From Paenibacillus pini JCM 16418 (lineage in GTDB: Bacteria > Bacillota > Bacilli > Paenibacillales > Paenibacillaceae), in NCBI RefSeq assembly GCF_000576305.1, contig NZ_BAVZ01000004.1, forward strand, positions 186,001 to 250,000: a stretch of 64,000 bases of DNA. The letters run 5' to 3'. The position numbers were made by a program, and so were the translations under genes. Each line of letters begins with the position of its first letter. The stretch's first letter is position 1. The notes beneath the pieces are model-generated. The model was not told where the DNA came from. It worked only from the letters and a program-made list of their open reading frames with translations, and made no database searches. Shown here in pieces: positions 29,994 through 39,394 of this stretch.

Positions 29994-30740
29994 TTACAAT
30001 GCGGTCCATCCACCATCGATAACCAGTTCTGATCCAGTCATAAAGCGAGATTCATCAGAAGCAAGGAACAATACACCATAAGCAACATCTTCTGGCTTAC
30101 CGAAGTAAGGAAGCTGCGTAAATGTCTTATAATACGGTGTAGATTCTTTAAAGCTTTCAGCCGTCATGGGCGTTTCAATGATACCCGGATGTACTGAATT
30201 CACACGAATTTGCTGCTTAGCAAACTCAACGGCAGCTGCTTTTGAAATCGAACGTAGAGCGCCTTTGGCAGCTGTATATGCACTTGAACCAGCCATACCT
30301 ACAAGTCCACCAATCGATGAAATATTGATGACTGAACCTGCGCCTACCTTCTGCATTTCAGGGATCGCATATTTCATACCTAGCATACAACCGTTCAGAT
30401 TAATATCCATAACTTTATTCCACTGCTCCATCTCTAAATTAGCAATGGTCATGGTGGAAGAAATTCCTGCATTGTTCACAAGAACATCTACTTTTCCGAA
30501 ACGTTTGAGTGTTTCTTCGATTACTCTCTTCCAGTCATCTTCAGAAGCTACATTATGTTGAATGGCAATGGCTTCTCCACCATTACTTGTAATTTCATTT
30601 ACCAATTCATTTAGCTTATCCATATTGAGGTCTGTACCAACAACCTTACCTCCCTCTTGCGCAAAAAGTCTAGCTTCGGCTGCCCCCATGCCATTAGCTG
30701 CTCCTGTAATAATTGCTACTTTTCCATTTAAACGGCCCAT
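29994..30740 (-). CDS. Short-chain dehydrogenase/reductase (classical SDR)
   Basis: 248 residues from ATG 30740, with GGGAGAGG nine bases upstream; an upstream extension is open but lacks a ribosome site. Rossmann NAD(P) motif TGAANGMGAAEARLFA, NNAG motif (VLVNNAGIS), catalytic Ser in NISSIGG and Tyr-x-x-x-Lys in SAYTAAKGAL. An acidic residue (GTDLNMDKL) after strand 2 suggests NAD(H) preference. The overall pattern matches the 3-alpha/20-beta-hydroxysteroid dehydrogenase-like or glucose 1-dehydrogenase-like SDRs. The substrate cannot be assigned. Confidence 0.9.
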   Translation of the reverse strand: MGRLNGKVAIITGAANGMGAAEARLFAQEGGKVVGTDLNMDKLNELVNEITSNGGEAIAIQHNVASEDDWKRVIEETLKRFGKVDVLVNNAGISSTMTIANLEMEQWNKVMDINLNGCMLGMKYAIPEMQKVGAGSVINISSIGGLVGMAGSSAYTAAKGALRSISKAAAVEFAKQQIRVNSVHPGIIETPMTAESFKESTPYYKTFTQLPYFGKPEDVAYGVLFLASDESRFMTGSELVIDGGWTAL

Positions 30741-30837
30741 ATTCATCTTCCTCTCCCTCAAGTAATGAATGCTGTTGTCATTGACATAGGAGAAGCATAC
30801 ACCTTTTTGTCTAATTTGTGAAGTAGTGTACACAATG

Positions 30838-32112
30838 TCATTTAAGTTTATTGAAATGTTGTGCCCACTCACTCCATTGCTCATACTGATGATTATAATT
30901 ACGAGTTATACTTGACGAACGAACACGCCGATGATAGAGCAATTTATTTACATGTTTAGTTTCAAAATGATTCATTAATCTCAGAATAAGCAGCATGTCT
31001 TCATATAATCGTCCATTGGATGGGTCTGATACGTACCAACCACTTATATCCCGCAATGATTCGGTGCGATAGAAACGTGGAGCAAGTGGTGTTGCCCGTT
31101 GCAACAGCTCCCTCTCACTCATGGAAGGATTAAATATGCGAGGACTCGACAAGGATAATGAACCATCTCTTTGCTCCATCCATTCGTAATAATTACCATA
31201 TACGAAGGCGACTTCGTTGGAAGCTGACTTTGTAGCATTGTGTAATATCTCAATACATTCCGGCGTTAACCAGTCATCTGCATCGAGTTCCAGAACCCAT
31301 TTGCCCCGCACATGAGATAGGCCAATATTCAGCGCATGAGCTTTCCCTAGATTGTTATCCTGCCTGACAACTCGAATACGTTCCCCACATACAAGCTCTG
31401 CCATGAGGTTCTTTGCAATGACGTCCGAGCCATCATCTATAATGATAAGTTCCCAATCTTTAAATGTTTGACAAGTGATGCTGTGCACCGCCCATTTCAG
31501 ATACTTTTCGTCGTTGTATACAGCCATTAATACGGAAACTAAGGGTGTCGTACATTGATCCGTTTGTTTATGATAATTAAGCAAAGGTGAAACGAGCTTC
31601 CACTCCGCTTCTTTCCGTTTCCATCCGATCTGCTTGCTTTTCTCAGGCTTCCAAACGTTATCAAGCCACATGTTCAGGCCATTACAATACAGCCCCATCT
31701 GGTTAATAGCGAATACTTCCACATAAGTATCAAAGGGAAGCCACTCACTACCCGGAAAAGGAGCTGACCTCATCAGTGAAATATTCCATAGTACGGGTCC
31801 GATCTCACCAGAGCGAAATGTATCTAGATATTCTTTATCTTCCTCAGCAGGAAGGAATTGAATCCATCCAAGACCTTCCTGCAACTTTTGCTCCATCTGT
31901 TCCCAATGTAGACGAAATGCAGGTAGCAATATGCTACCTGCTCGAATCGTCATACAAAAAGCTGAATCGCTGGCAGCGATGCCAAGATTCAGCTTCTCCA
32001 TTTGTCCGGACTGGATCGGAACAACATTCCAGAGCGGAAATATGCCATGAATAGACCTCGTTGTTTGATTTAGTGCCCCGTTACGATCGGCCCCGAGAAC
32101 AAATATATTCAT
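30838..32112 (-). CDS. Family 2 glycosyltransferase
   Basis: 424 residues from ATG 32112, with GGGGGAAG eight bases upstream. The first 190 residues have no recognised domain. From about residue 200 a GT-A fold begins with PLVSVLMAVYNDEKYLKWAVHS, followed by WELIIIDDGSDV, the metal-binding DxD as VLELDADDW, and an acceptor region ending RRVRSSSITRNYN. It transfers a sugar from a nucleotide donor onto an unknown acceptor, probably a surface glycan. It stands alone with no polysaccharide cluster around it, so the N-terminal extension is the only clue to specificity. Confidence 0.88.
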   Translation of the reverse strand: MNIFVLGADRNGALNQTTRSIHGIFPLWNVVPIQSGQMEKLNLGIAASDSAFCMTIRAGSILLPAFRLHWEQMEQKLQEGLGWIQFLPAEEDKEYLDTFRSGEIGPVLWNISLMRSAPFPGSEWLPFDTYVEVFAINQMGLYCNGLNMWLDNVWKPEKSKQIGWKRKEAEWKLVSPLLNYHKQTDQCTTPLVSVLMAVYNDEKYLKWAVHSITCQTFKDWELIIIDDGSDVIAKNLMAELVCGERIRVVRQDNNLGKAHALNIGLSHVRGKWVLELDADDWLTPECIEILHNATKSASNEVAFVYGNYYEWMEQRDGSLSLSSPRIFNPSMSERELLQRATPLAPRFYRTESLRDISGWYVSDPSNGRLYEDMLLILRLMNHFETKHVNKLLYHRRVRSSSITRNYNHQYEQWSEWAQHFNKLK

Positions 32113-32211
32113 ATTAAACTTCCCCCACATTCAAACAGAAACGTCCTATATTGTATGTGATGAATGGAGAAATGTTAAATATAGAATTAATTAAAAAGAA
32201 ATTCGTAAACA

Positions 32212-32249
32212 ACAAAACCAGCCGCAACAAAGTGTTGGACTGGTTAATC
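32212..32249 (-). terminator. Intrinsic terminator of folD
   Basis: On the minus strand, AACCAGTCCAACA, loop CTT, TGTTGCGGCTGGTT, then TTGTTG. The stem has one mismatched pair of bases. Confidence 0.75.
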
Positions 32250-32280
32250 CTTCAAGCCAAATACGTAATATTAACTTAAA

Positions 32281-33141
32281 TCAATCAATCGATTTACGCT
32301 TAGCTACCTTCTCAGCGGCATCAACCGTATGTTTGAGTAGTGTAGCTATCGTTACAGGTCCGACTCCGGCTGGGACCGGAGTTATGGCTGAGGCCTTTTC
32401 CAAACATCGATCGTAATCAACATCTCCTACGTTACCTTTGTTATAACCCGCATCTAATACAACCGCACCTGGCTTAATCCAGTCGCCCTGAATAAATTTG
32501 GGCTTACCTACCGCTGCCACTATGATATCACCTAGACGTACCACATCTTCAAGGTTTTCTGTTTTGGAATGACATGTCGTTACCGTTGCATTTTTATTTA
32601 ACAACATTAACGATACAGGCTTTCCTAGGATTGGACTTCTCCCGATGACAACAGCATGTTTACCCTCAACAGGAATCTTATAATAGTCTAAAATAGCAAC
32701 GATAGCGGCTGGTGTACAAGAAGGGAAATCGGCGTAACCAAAGGCATTCTGAGCGAACCCTAGAGCTGTTACTCCATCTACATCTTTCTCAATAGCTATG
32801 GCTTCAAAAGCCGCTCTTTCGTCAATTTGTTCCGGAACGGGATGCTGCAGCAAAATTCCATGCACTTTAGGATCGGCATTTAATTTGTGTATCGTCTCGA
32901 TTAATTGTTCCGTTGTCGTTTCTGTAGGCAGATCAATACGAATAGACTCAATGCCTAGTCGCTTACATGCATTGCCCTTCATTCGAACATAGGTAGCAGA
33001 TGATGGGTCTTCACCGACTAAAATCGTCGCCAAACATGGAACGATAGCTTGTTCCGCTAGGCCTTGTATTCTCTCCAACAACTTTTCCTTAATGTCAGCT
33101 GCAACTACATTTCCATCTAAAATTAATGCTTCTGCTGTCAT
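32281..33141 (-). CDS. folD: Bifunctional methylenetetrahydrofolate dehydrogenase/cyclohydrolase FolD
   Basis: 286 residues, the usual length. Signatures: DPSSATYVRMKGNACKRLGI with the catalytic Lys, GILLQHPVPEQID, the NADP motif VVIGRSPILGKPVSLMLL, and the C-terminal PVPAGVGPVTIATLLKHTV. It interconverts 5,10-methylene-THF, methenyl-THF and 10-formyl-THF in the cytoplasm. AAAGGGATGAG precedes the ATG. It is preceded by a ZTP riboswitch and terminator, so expression rises when 10-formyl-THF is short and ZTP accumulates. Single-gene transcript, closed by its own terminator. Confidence 0.97.
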   Translation of the reverse strand: MTAEALILDGNVVAADIKEKLLERIQGLAEQAIVPCLATILVGEDPSSATYVRMKGNACKRLGIESIRIDLPTETTTEQLIETIHKLNADPKVHGILLQHPVPEQIDERAAFEAIAIEKDVDGVTALGFAQNAFGYADFPSCTPAAIVAILDYYKIPVEGKHAVVIGRSPILGKPVSLMLLNKNATVTTCHSKTENLEDVVRLGDIIVAAVGKPKFIQGDWIKPGAVVLDAGYNKGNVGDVDYDRCLEKASAITPVPAGVGPVTIATLLKHTVDAAEKVAKRKSID

Positions 33142-33162
33142 CTTCTCATCCCTTTCAGTTGT

Positions 33163-33205
33163 AAAAAATATAAAGAGGTAAGGGGAACCTAATCCCCTTA
33201 CCTCT
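33163..33205 (-). terminator. folD: Riboswitch-controlled terminator (expression platform) before folD
   Basis: AAGAGGTAAGGGG, loop ATTAGGTT, CCCCTTACCTCTT, then TATATTTTTT on the minus strand: a perfect 13-bp stem directly abutting the 3' end of the ZTP aptamer and upstream of the folD ribosome site. Confidence 0.92.
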
Positions 33206-33270
33206 TGCCCAGGCGTACGGCTATATATCCATGTGCTCCCTCATGGTTACCCATGTCCGCCAGTCACACA
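33206..33270 (-). ncRNA. ZTP (pfl motif) riboswitch
   Basis: The minus strand contains the conserved pieces of the ZTP aptamer in order: TGACTGGCG, ATGGGTAACCAT (the GGG-AACCA hairpin region), GGGAGCACATGG, then after a short linker AGCCGTACGCCTGGGCA. The terminal GCCTGGGCA pseudoknot partner is the most diagnostic. ZTP riboswitches sense ZTP/ZMP (AICAR) and turn on folate and purine genes. Placement immediately upstream of a terminator and folD matches known examples. Confidence 0.93.
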
Positions 33271-33359
33271 CAGTCGATGTATAACTTTATCATAACAAGC
33301 ACATCTGCTTTTTTCAATAACTTTCCTGTGACATTACGCTTAGTAAGGGAAAGGAGGAA

Positions 33360-34841
33360 CTAGACGCCCAAATATTCCTTAATACCATCTACAATCGACT
33401 GCGCTACCCTTTGTTGGAAATCTTCTGTTAACATCGTGGATTCCTCGGCAGGATTCGATAGGAATCCGATTTCTAAAAGTGTTGCAGGCATTGTCGCATC
33501 TCGTAGCACTTGTAAACTCTTATATTTTACTTTCCGATCTGTAAAACCCGTAGCTGCAAGCAGATGTCGATGCATTAATTCGGTAAATGCTTTGCTACGA
33601 TCATTATAATAGTATGATTCCGTTCCGTGCGCTGTAGTAGATACACCTGCTGAGTTACCATGAATAGATACGAAGACATCTGCATTTAAATTATTCGCAA
33701 TCTTACCGCGATCCGTAAGCTCTACCGCCGTATCATCACTGCGCGTCATGATAATGTTAATTTTACTCTCTTGTTCTAAAAGTCTTCCTACTTTTAAAGC
33801 CACCGCTAGATTAAACTCCTTCTCCTTCTTCTTGGAGTACCCTGTCGTACCTGGTGCATATCCCCCATGACCTGCATCGATAACGACAATTTTCTTACCA
33901 TCTGTAATTAGAGACTGTCCATTCAAATCAATAACAAACTGCCCAGATGTAGATGAACCTTGTGCATAAAAAGAATAAGGAGCAGAACTGCCAAATGGCA
34001 TTTCAATCCGAACCATTGGAGGCTGCTGAGACACCATTGTATAGTGAATGGATGTGATGTTTGAGTTCCCCACAACCTGAATATCACCTGTAGATTGACC
34101 CCCATTAAACGAATTGGAGAATTGTGTATTCGGCAATTCCATCACGATCCGATCGGGGTTCGTCATCTTTACAACATTCGGCTGTGTTGAACCTTCATAA
34201 CCTACCATTAGACGATTATCGTAGAAGCTTATCGAGTTCACTGCGGCACCATTTATCGGTTTCGTAGGCGTTATTGGTGTTCCTTCACCCGAATTCGTAT
34301 GCCCAGGTACAAATTCTCCTTCGCCAGAGTTGGTTGAATCTGTCGGTTTGGACGGAGTTACGATAACCGGAGGGTTCTCCATGATCGGCTCATCAGGCAA
34401 GGACTCAAGCGATACAATTTTATTCTTATTATCCCAGCCTACCGTTAATCCCATTTCTTCACTTATAAAACGAAGTGGAACAAGCGATGTATTCGACTGA
34501 ATTAATGGAGCAATATTCAGTTTCTTATCTGCACCATTTACGGTAGCTACCTTACGGCCAATTGTGAGTTCTACAGTACTATCCGCTTTACTAACCGTCA
34601 CTTTTCCTTGCTTTTGGTTCCAATTCGTATCAAAACCTAAATTTTCAACAATAACACGTATAGGAACCATAATATTGTTGTTTACATTTTGAACCTGCAC
34701 GTTTCCTGGCATCTTGAGCTGCTGTCCGTTCAGCATGATGACCGAGTTGTTCTTCTTGGCACTAGCAGCCATGACTTGTTGTGATGACAAACAGAAAGTA
34801 AAAATGAGCAACATCAGCATAAATCTGTACTTCTTCATCAT
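33360..34841 (-). CDS. Secreted N-acetylmuramoyl-L-alanine amidase with stalk-like N-terminal domain
   Basis: 493 residues with a Sec signal peptide (FMLMLLIFTFCLSSQQVMAA). Residues about 30-150 form a copper-amine-oxidase N-terminal-like domain (IMVPIRVIVENLGF, SLVPLRFISEEMGLTVGWD), then a Pro/Ser/Thr-rich linker, an AMIN-like domain (about 200-305), and a C-terminal amidase_3 domain with zinc/catalytic residues in VIDAGHGGYAPG, KEKEFNLAVAL, VSIHGNSA and LLEIGFLSNP. It hydrolyses the bond between MurNAc and the stem peptide. The AMIN domain targets envelope glycan. The ribosome site is GAGGTGA. Monocistronic. It may act in cell separation or sporulation. Confidence 0.93.
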   Translation of the reverse strand: MMKKYRFMLMLLIFTFCLSSQQVMAASAKKNNSVIMLNGQQLKMPGNVQVQNVNNNIMVPIRVIVENLGFDTNWNQKQGKVTVSKADSTVELTIGRKVATVNGADKKLNIAPLIQSNTSLVPLRFISEEMGLTVGWDNKNKIVSLESLPDEPIMENPPVIVTPSKPTDSTNSGEGEFVPGHTNSGEGTPITPTKPINGAAVNSISFYDNRLMVGYEGSTQPNVVKMTNPDRIVMELPNTQFSNSFNGGQSTGDIQVVGNSNITSIHYTMVSQQPPMVRIEMPFGSSAPYSFYAQGSSTSGQFVIDLNGQSLITDGKKIVVIDAGHGGYAPGTTGYSKKKEKEFNLAVALKVGRLLEQESKINIIMTRSDDTAVELTDRGKIANNLNADVFVSIHGNSAGVSTTAHGTESYYYNDRSKAFTELMHRHLLAATGFTDRKVKYKSLQVLRDATMPATLLEIGFLSNPAEESTMLTEDFQQRVAQSIVDGIKEYLGV

Positions 34842-34879
34842 TCACCTCATCCAATCTCTTTATGATTTAATATAATGCA

Positions 34880-34934
34880 AAGCAAAAAAGCCGCTAACCT
34901 TTAGACTCCAAAATCTTCCAAAGGTTGCAGCTAT
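34880..34934 (-). terminator. Intrinsic terminator of the alcohol dehydrogenase gene
   Basis: On the minus strand, GCTGCAACCTTT, a 17-base loop and AAAGGTTAGCGGC (one mismatch and one bulge), then TTTTTT. Confidence 0.75.
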
Positions 34935-34967
34935 CATAGATTTAATTCATGTTGTGAATGATTAGCG

Positions 34968-36104
34968 CTAAGGTTTTAGCACGACTTTGATACAATCGTC
35001 TTTCTTGTCGTCAAAAATGTTGTACGCATGCTCTGCATCATTGATACTAAGACGATGTGTAATAATATCTGTAGCATCGATCTTACCTGACTTAATCTGT
35101 TGGTACAGCTCTGGAATATAGTGAATTACAGGTGCTTGACCCATCTTGAGCTGAATATTACGTTCAAATAAGTGTCCTAACGGAAACATATTGTAGGTCA
35201 GCCCATACACACCCACGAGTTGAATCGTTCCGAATTTTCGGACAATCTTAGAAGCAAATTCAAATGCTCCAAGAGAACCACCTTGCAGCTTCAATGTCGT
35301 TTCGACTGTTTCGACTGCTGTGCGTTTAGCGTCAAGCCCCACACAATCGATAACGACATCTGCCCCTCCGCGCGTAATCTCTAACATATGCAGCTCAAAA
35401 TCTTTGATTTTCTCAAAATTGAATATTTCCACGTGATTGGTGCGCTTCGCATGTTCTAGTCGGTAATCCACATGATCTACAGCAATGACCCGCTTCGCTC
35501 CCTTTTGCCAAGCAAACTTCTGTGCGAGTAGTCCAACGGGTCCACATCCCAGAATAATGACCGTATCTCCCGGCTTAACACCTGCACTATCAACACCCCA
35601 GTAGGCAGTAGGCATAATATCGGATAGAAATAAGATTTGTTCGTCTTCAAGCTCCGCATCCTCTGGTATTTTAAAAGGGACAAAATTCCCATATGGCACG
35701 CGCAGCAGCTCTGCTTGTCCACCCATGTAGCCACCGTATGTATTAGAATAGCCGAAATATCCCCCTGTATCCCGAGCATCATTCGAATTATCACACTGAC
35801 TCTCCATTTGATTCTTGCAGAAAAAGCATTCTCCACAGGCTATATTGAAGGGAACGATGACGCGGTCACCTTTTTTCACATGGGTTACATCTGGGCCTAC
35901 CTCTTCTACAATACCCATCGGCTCATGACCAATGACATAATTATCATACATCCCTGGAATAAGGCCGTGATAAATATGAAGATCCGAGCCGCAAATCGCA
36001 GTCGTTGTAATACGGACAAGCACATCATCCTTCTTCTCTAACTTTGCATTGTTAACTTCTTTCACTTCAATCTTCTTATGTCCTTGGTAAGTTACAGCTT
36101 TCAT
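34968..36104 (-). CDS. Zinc-dependent medium-chain alcohol dehydrogenase
   Basis: 378 residues. Catalytic zinc ligands sit in AICGSDLHIYHG and IGHEPMGIVEEVG, the structural zinc in CGECFFCKNQMESQC, and NAD(P) binding in VIILGCGPVGLLAQ. The sequence pattern, including the long insert after residue 110 (DARDTGGYFGYSNTYGG), matches the glutathione-independent formaldehyde dehydrogenase-like branch (FdhA type) found in Paenibacillus and Bacillus. Reduces or oxidises small alcohols or aldehydes. Flanked by its own terminator. No regulator adjacent. Confidence 0.9.
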   Translation of the reverse strand: MKAVTYQGHKKIEVKEVNNAKLEKKDDVLVRITTTAICGSDLHIYHGLIPGMYDNYVIGHEPMGIVEEVGPDVTHVKKGDRVIVPFNIACGECFFCKNQMESQCDNSNDARDTGGYFGYSNTYGGYMGGQAELLRVPYGNFVPFKIPEDAELEDEQILFLSDIMPTAYWGVDSAGVKPGDTVIILGCGPVGLLAQKFAWQKGAKRVIAVDHVDYRLEHAKRTNHVEIFNFEKIKDFELHMLEITRGGADVVIDCVGLDAKRTAVETVETTLKLQGGSLGAFEFASKIVRKFGTIQLVGVYGLTYNMFPLGHLFERNIQLKMGQAPVIHYIPELYQQIKSGKIDATDIITHRLSINDAEHAYNIFDDKKDDCIKVVLKP

Positions 36105-36156
36105 TTCAAAACCTCCTTGAATATCGTTATTTTGTTCAATACATGATGAAATTAAT

Positions 36157-36187
36157 ACAAAAAAGGCACCCTGCTAAGGATGCCGTT
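36157..36187 (-). terminator. Intrinsic terminator of the eamA gene
   Basis: On the minus strand, GGCATCC, loop TTAGCA, GGGTGCC, then TTTTTT; a 7-bp stem with one G-U pair. It lies 28 bp after the frame-restored eamA stop. Confidence 0.75.
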
Positions 36188-36214
36188 CTTTAACTCTTAT
36201 TAAACCTTGATTGA

Positions 36215-37140
36215 TTAAGCTACTTCGGGTTCCATCTTCGGTTCAGGCTCAGGTTTAGACCTTCCCTTCCACTTTCCTGCATTAAGAAACAAAATCAATC
36301 CTAAGATGCTAGCATACCGCCAATCATTTGAAACCAGCTCATTTGTTCACCAAGCAGTAGAAAAGCGAGAATACTAGCTCCTACCGGTTCACCGAGAACA
36401 CTCATGGATATAGTCGTTACCGACACATACTGCATAAGCCAGTTAAATAACAAATGTCCAAATACAGTTGGAATGACTGCGAGCAATAGGAAGATTCCGT
36501 AGTCCCGATTTGGATAATCCGTAAAGGATATACCGCGGGCCGCATTATAGATCGCAAATACAAATGCCGCTGAAGCAAAAACGACAAAACTGTATACAAA
36601 GGAAGAAAGCTGTGAAACCATTTTTTTGCCAATCAACATATGAACGGCGACGGCAAGCGTACCGAGAATGGAAAGTACATCACCGATTAGATTCGTTTGG
36701 GATACCCCAACATCTCCCCAACCAATGAAAGCTGCTCCTACCATAGCTACCCCCATGCCCAACATAGCGAAAGATGACGTTCGCTCTTTATACACCAAGT
36801 ATGCCCCAAGAACAATAAACACCGGTTCTAATGATAAAATAATAGTCGAGCTGGATACGCTTGTGAGCTTAAGCGATCCCATCCAGAGCAAGAAATGTAG
36901 AGCCAAGAACAGACCAGATGAACCAAGCATCAGCCACTGTTTAAGCGTAATCAACTTGATCTCCGGCAAATGGCGCCGAATGAATGGTAGCATAAGCAGT
37001 ACAGTAAAGAATAAGCGATACATTCCTTGAATGGAGACGGGTGCAGCAGACCATTTTACAAAGATCGATGAAAATGAAATGGCGATAATGCCAATAATCA
37101 AAGGCAGGGCCAACGGGACAGGCGCTGTAGATTTTCTCAT
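36215..37140 (-). CDS. EamA/DMT-family transporter, one frame break near 36308
   Basis: 308 residues when one base is restored. Ten predicted helices in two EamA repeats: SFSSIFVKWSAAPVSIQGMYR in the first and FGHLLFNWLMQYVSVTTISM in the second, with the family motif SVLGEPVGASILAFLLLGEQMS. The frame ends abruptly in helix 10 (GGMLAS); adding one base gives ILGLILFLNAGKWKGRSK and a Pro/Glu-rich tail ending at 36215. Start ATG 37140 with GGAAAGGA upstream. A probable small-molecule (amino acid or metabolite) exporter; substrate unknown. Confidence 0.87.
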
Positions 37141-37186
37141 GGATGTTCCTTTCCAAATGCCTAACATGAAGTTATTTTACAACATG

Positions 37187-39295
37187 TTATTGTAGCACGG
37201 TCCAGATCAACCCGCCATCCTCCGTTTGTAGCATGGAAGCAGGCGAGGTCAAGAAACCATTCATATCGTCCGTAAAAGTCATCTGTACATTGTTTTCTAA
37301 ATAAAGAGATTCAGTAAAATCCTGACTTATCCAAGTCTTACCTCCATCTTTCGTGCTAAGTAAACGATATTGCTCGCTGCCTAGAGTATCTACTCCAGCA
37401 ACCCATCTCGCAAGAAGTAGCCATCCATGCTTCGTATCAGGAAATGAGAGTGCCTTTGTATTCCAATCATAGCCAGGTATGGAACCCACTTTATTCCAAT
37501 GCTTACCATCCTTCATATGAAAGATATTTATTTGCTCCTTCTTCCGCTCACTTCCATAGGTTGTATACCAACCTTCAGTAAGCGAGAGCATTGTAAATCC
37601 TTGAATCGATGTCAGTTTAGGATCCTTAAAACTCTCCTGCCAGCTGATTCCGCCATCCTTTGTTTGAATGATACGTAAACCTGATCCCTGAAATTCAGCC
37701 GATACTCCATTGTTGTGGTCTAAAAAGTTCAAATACATCGAGTTAAAACCTGAGCTCATTCCCTGATCCATATCCGTAGACACTGGAGTCCACGTCCTTC
37801 CTCCGTCCGATGTAACTAAGTTTTGTGTAAGGTGATGAGTCGGACCTTGCTTGGTCACTATCATCCATCCATGATTCGGATCAATAAACGATATATTATG
37901 AAGCTGCGAATATCCATTAAGCGATGTCAAAGCAGACCAAGTCTTACCTCCATCATTCGTTTGTAATAATTGTTGCTGGCTGCTTTGAATGCCAATGCCA
38001 TACCCGTGAAGCTTATCTGACATGATGATATGGTTAACAGGATGCAGCGGTGGATAAGATTGACCCCACGTCTTACCCCCATCTGCTGAATGCATTAAAT
38101 AATCCGACGAATTAAAACCGTTACCCGCAGCCCAAATTGAATCTTTGTTGAAAGCTTGTAGCTCATGTATACCCCATCCCTTGTTCTCGGCAATATTGTT
38201 GAGACTCTTTCCCCCGTCATTTGTTGACCAAATACCCCCTTCAATGGGACCCGCACCGGGATCGAGTGAGATGAAGCCTCGATTTGCATCAATTAAATCA
38301 AGTGATGTAGGACGTGGACGTCCTGTCCGCTGCTTGCTTTGTTTGCTCCAATGCTTACCTCCATCTGTCGTAAGATATAGGTCACCACTTAGCATCCCTT
38401 CCTGGTTAGTTAGTAGCCAGCCCGTATTAACATCGGAGAAATCAATTCCTAAGCTTGACCAAACTTCACCCGATTCGGATAAGACAAACTGCTTTTTCCA
38501 GTGTACTCCACGATCTGTTGTCTTAAATACTAGCAGTTTAGGATGACTACCTTCCGTTACGCCTGTCACATAACCCGTGTTACTCTGCGGAAAACTCATA
38601 TGGGAAGGCTTAAACTGCGTGTTATCAAAATTCACCTTCTTCCAATGCTGCCCACCATCATTGGTTAATAACATCTGCTTGTGCACGAATACAAAGCCAT
38701 GATTTTGATCCGGAAATTGTATCGTTTTCGTATTCCAATCTTGATTCGAGACATTTGAAGCAGCATTCTCCCACTGTGTTATCCACGTTTTACCTGCATC
38801 TTTGGTATGTAGCAACTTTTCTTTAGCGCAAATGACGGTACCTTTATTGTTACTTTTACAATCGTCGTCCACCAGCACCCATCCGGTCGTCTGGCTAATG
38901 AACTTTAGACCCTGTACCCTCCATCCAGGTAATTGCTTCTCAGCCCAATGACTCCCACCATCTTTGGTTTGAAGCAAAGTGAGTTTATGGTCCACCCCTG
39001 ATTTAACAGCCCAACCTGTTTGTTCAGTCACAAAATCCATATACGGTATGCTAATACGGCCAAGTTCTTGTTTTATTACTATTCGTGGACCGACTGTTAT
39101 CGAGAGATCTGTGTCTGCTCCGTTACCGTTAGCAGCAATCAGATCGGTTTGAAGTAACCTAGAAACATGATGCGTTTTGTTAGTTTCTATTCGTGTCGTT
39201 TGCTTGGTTTCAGAGTTGCATCCCGACAACAACATCGTTGCAGAAAGTACAATCACTGCCAGTGTTAAAAATCTATATCTAGTAAGTAAATTCAT
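37187..39295 (-). CDS. Large lipoprotein built of BNR/Asp-box repeats (Ycf48-like propellers)
   Basis: 702 residues. Signal peptide with lipobox TMLLSGC. About a dozen Asp-box motifs run through the rest: TKDGGSHW, TKDAGKTW, TNDGGQHW, TTDRGVHW, TTDGGKHW, TNDGGKSL, SADGGKTW, TNDGGKTW, TSDGGRTW, TKDGGISW, TKDGGKTW and TEDGGLIW. Between them recur GW.. and GF.. strands (GWVLVD, GFVFVH, GWLLTN). This fits one or two beta-propellers of the sortilin/Ycf48/BNR type, exposed on the outer membrane face of the cell. None of the sialidase catalytic residues is obvious, so it is more likely a binding or scaffold protein. No partner gene is apparent. Confidence 0.87.
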   Translation of the reverse strand: MNLLTRYRFLTLAVIVLSATMLLSGCNSETKQTTRIETNKTHHVSRLLQTDLIAANGNGADTDLSITVGPRIVIKQELGRISIPYMDFVTEQTGWAVKSGVDHKLTLLQTKDGGSHWAEKQLPGWRVQGLKFISQTTGWVLVDDDCKSNNKGTVICAKEKLLHTKDAGKTWITQWENAASNVSNQDWNTKTIQFPDQNHGFVFVHKQMLLTNDGGQHWKKVNFDNTQFKPSHMSFPQSNTGYVTGVTEGSHPKLLVFKTTDRGVHWKKQFVLSESGEVWSSLGIDFSDVNTGWLLTNQEGMLSGDLYLTTDGGKHWSKQSKQRTGRPRPTSLDLIDANRGFISLDPGAGPIEGGIWSTNDGGKSLNNIAENKGWGIHELQAFNKDSIWAAGNGFNSSDYLMHSADGGKTWGQSYPPLHPVNHIIMSDKLHGYGIGIQSSQQQLLQTNDGGKTWSALTSLNGYSQLHNISFIDPNHGWMIVTKQGPTHHLTQNLVTSDGGRTWTPVSTDMDQGMSSGFNSMYLNFLDHNNGVSAEFQGSGLRIIQTKDGGISWQESFKDPKLTSIQGFTMLSLTEGWYTTYGSERKKEQINIFHMKDGKHWNKVGSIPGYDWNTKALSFPDTKHGWLLLARWVAGVDTLGSEQYRLLSTKDGGKTWISQDFTESLYLENNVQMTFTDDMNGFLTSPASMLQTEDGGLIWTVLQ

Positions 39296-39394
39296 CTGAA
39301 TTAACCTCCTTTAAGATTACACATTAGGAAAATCTATCAATTAGTATAATGTGTAACTCCATTCGAAAGGTTACCATTTATTCTCAATCAGAAG

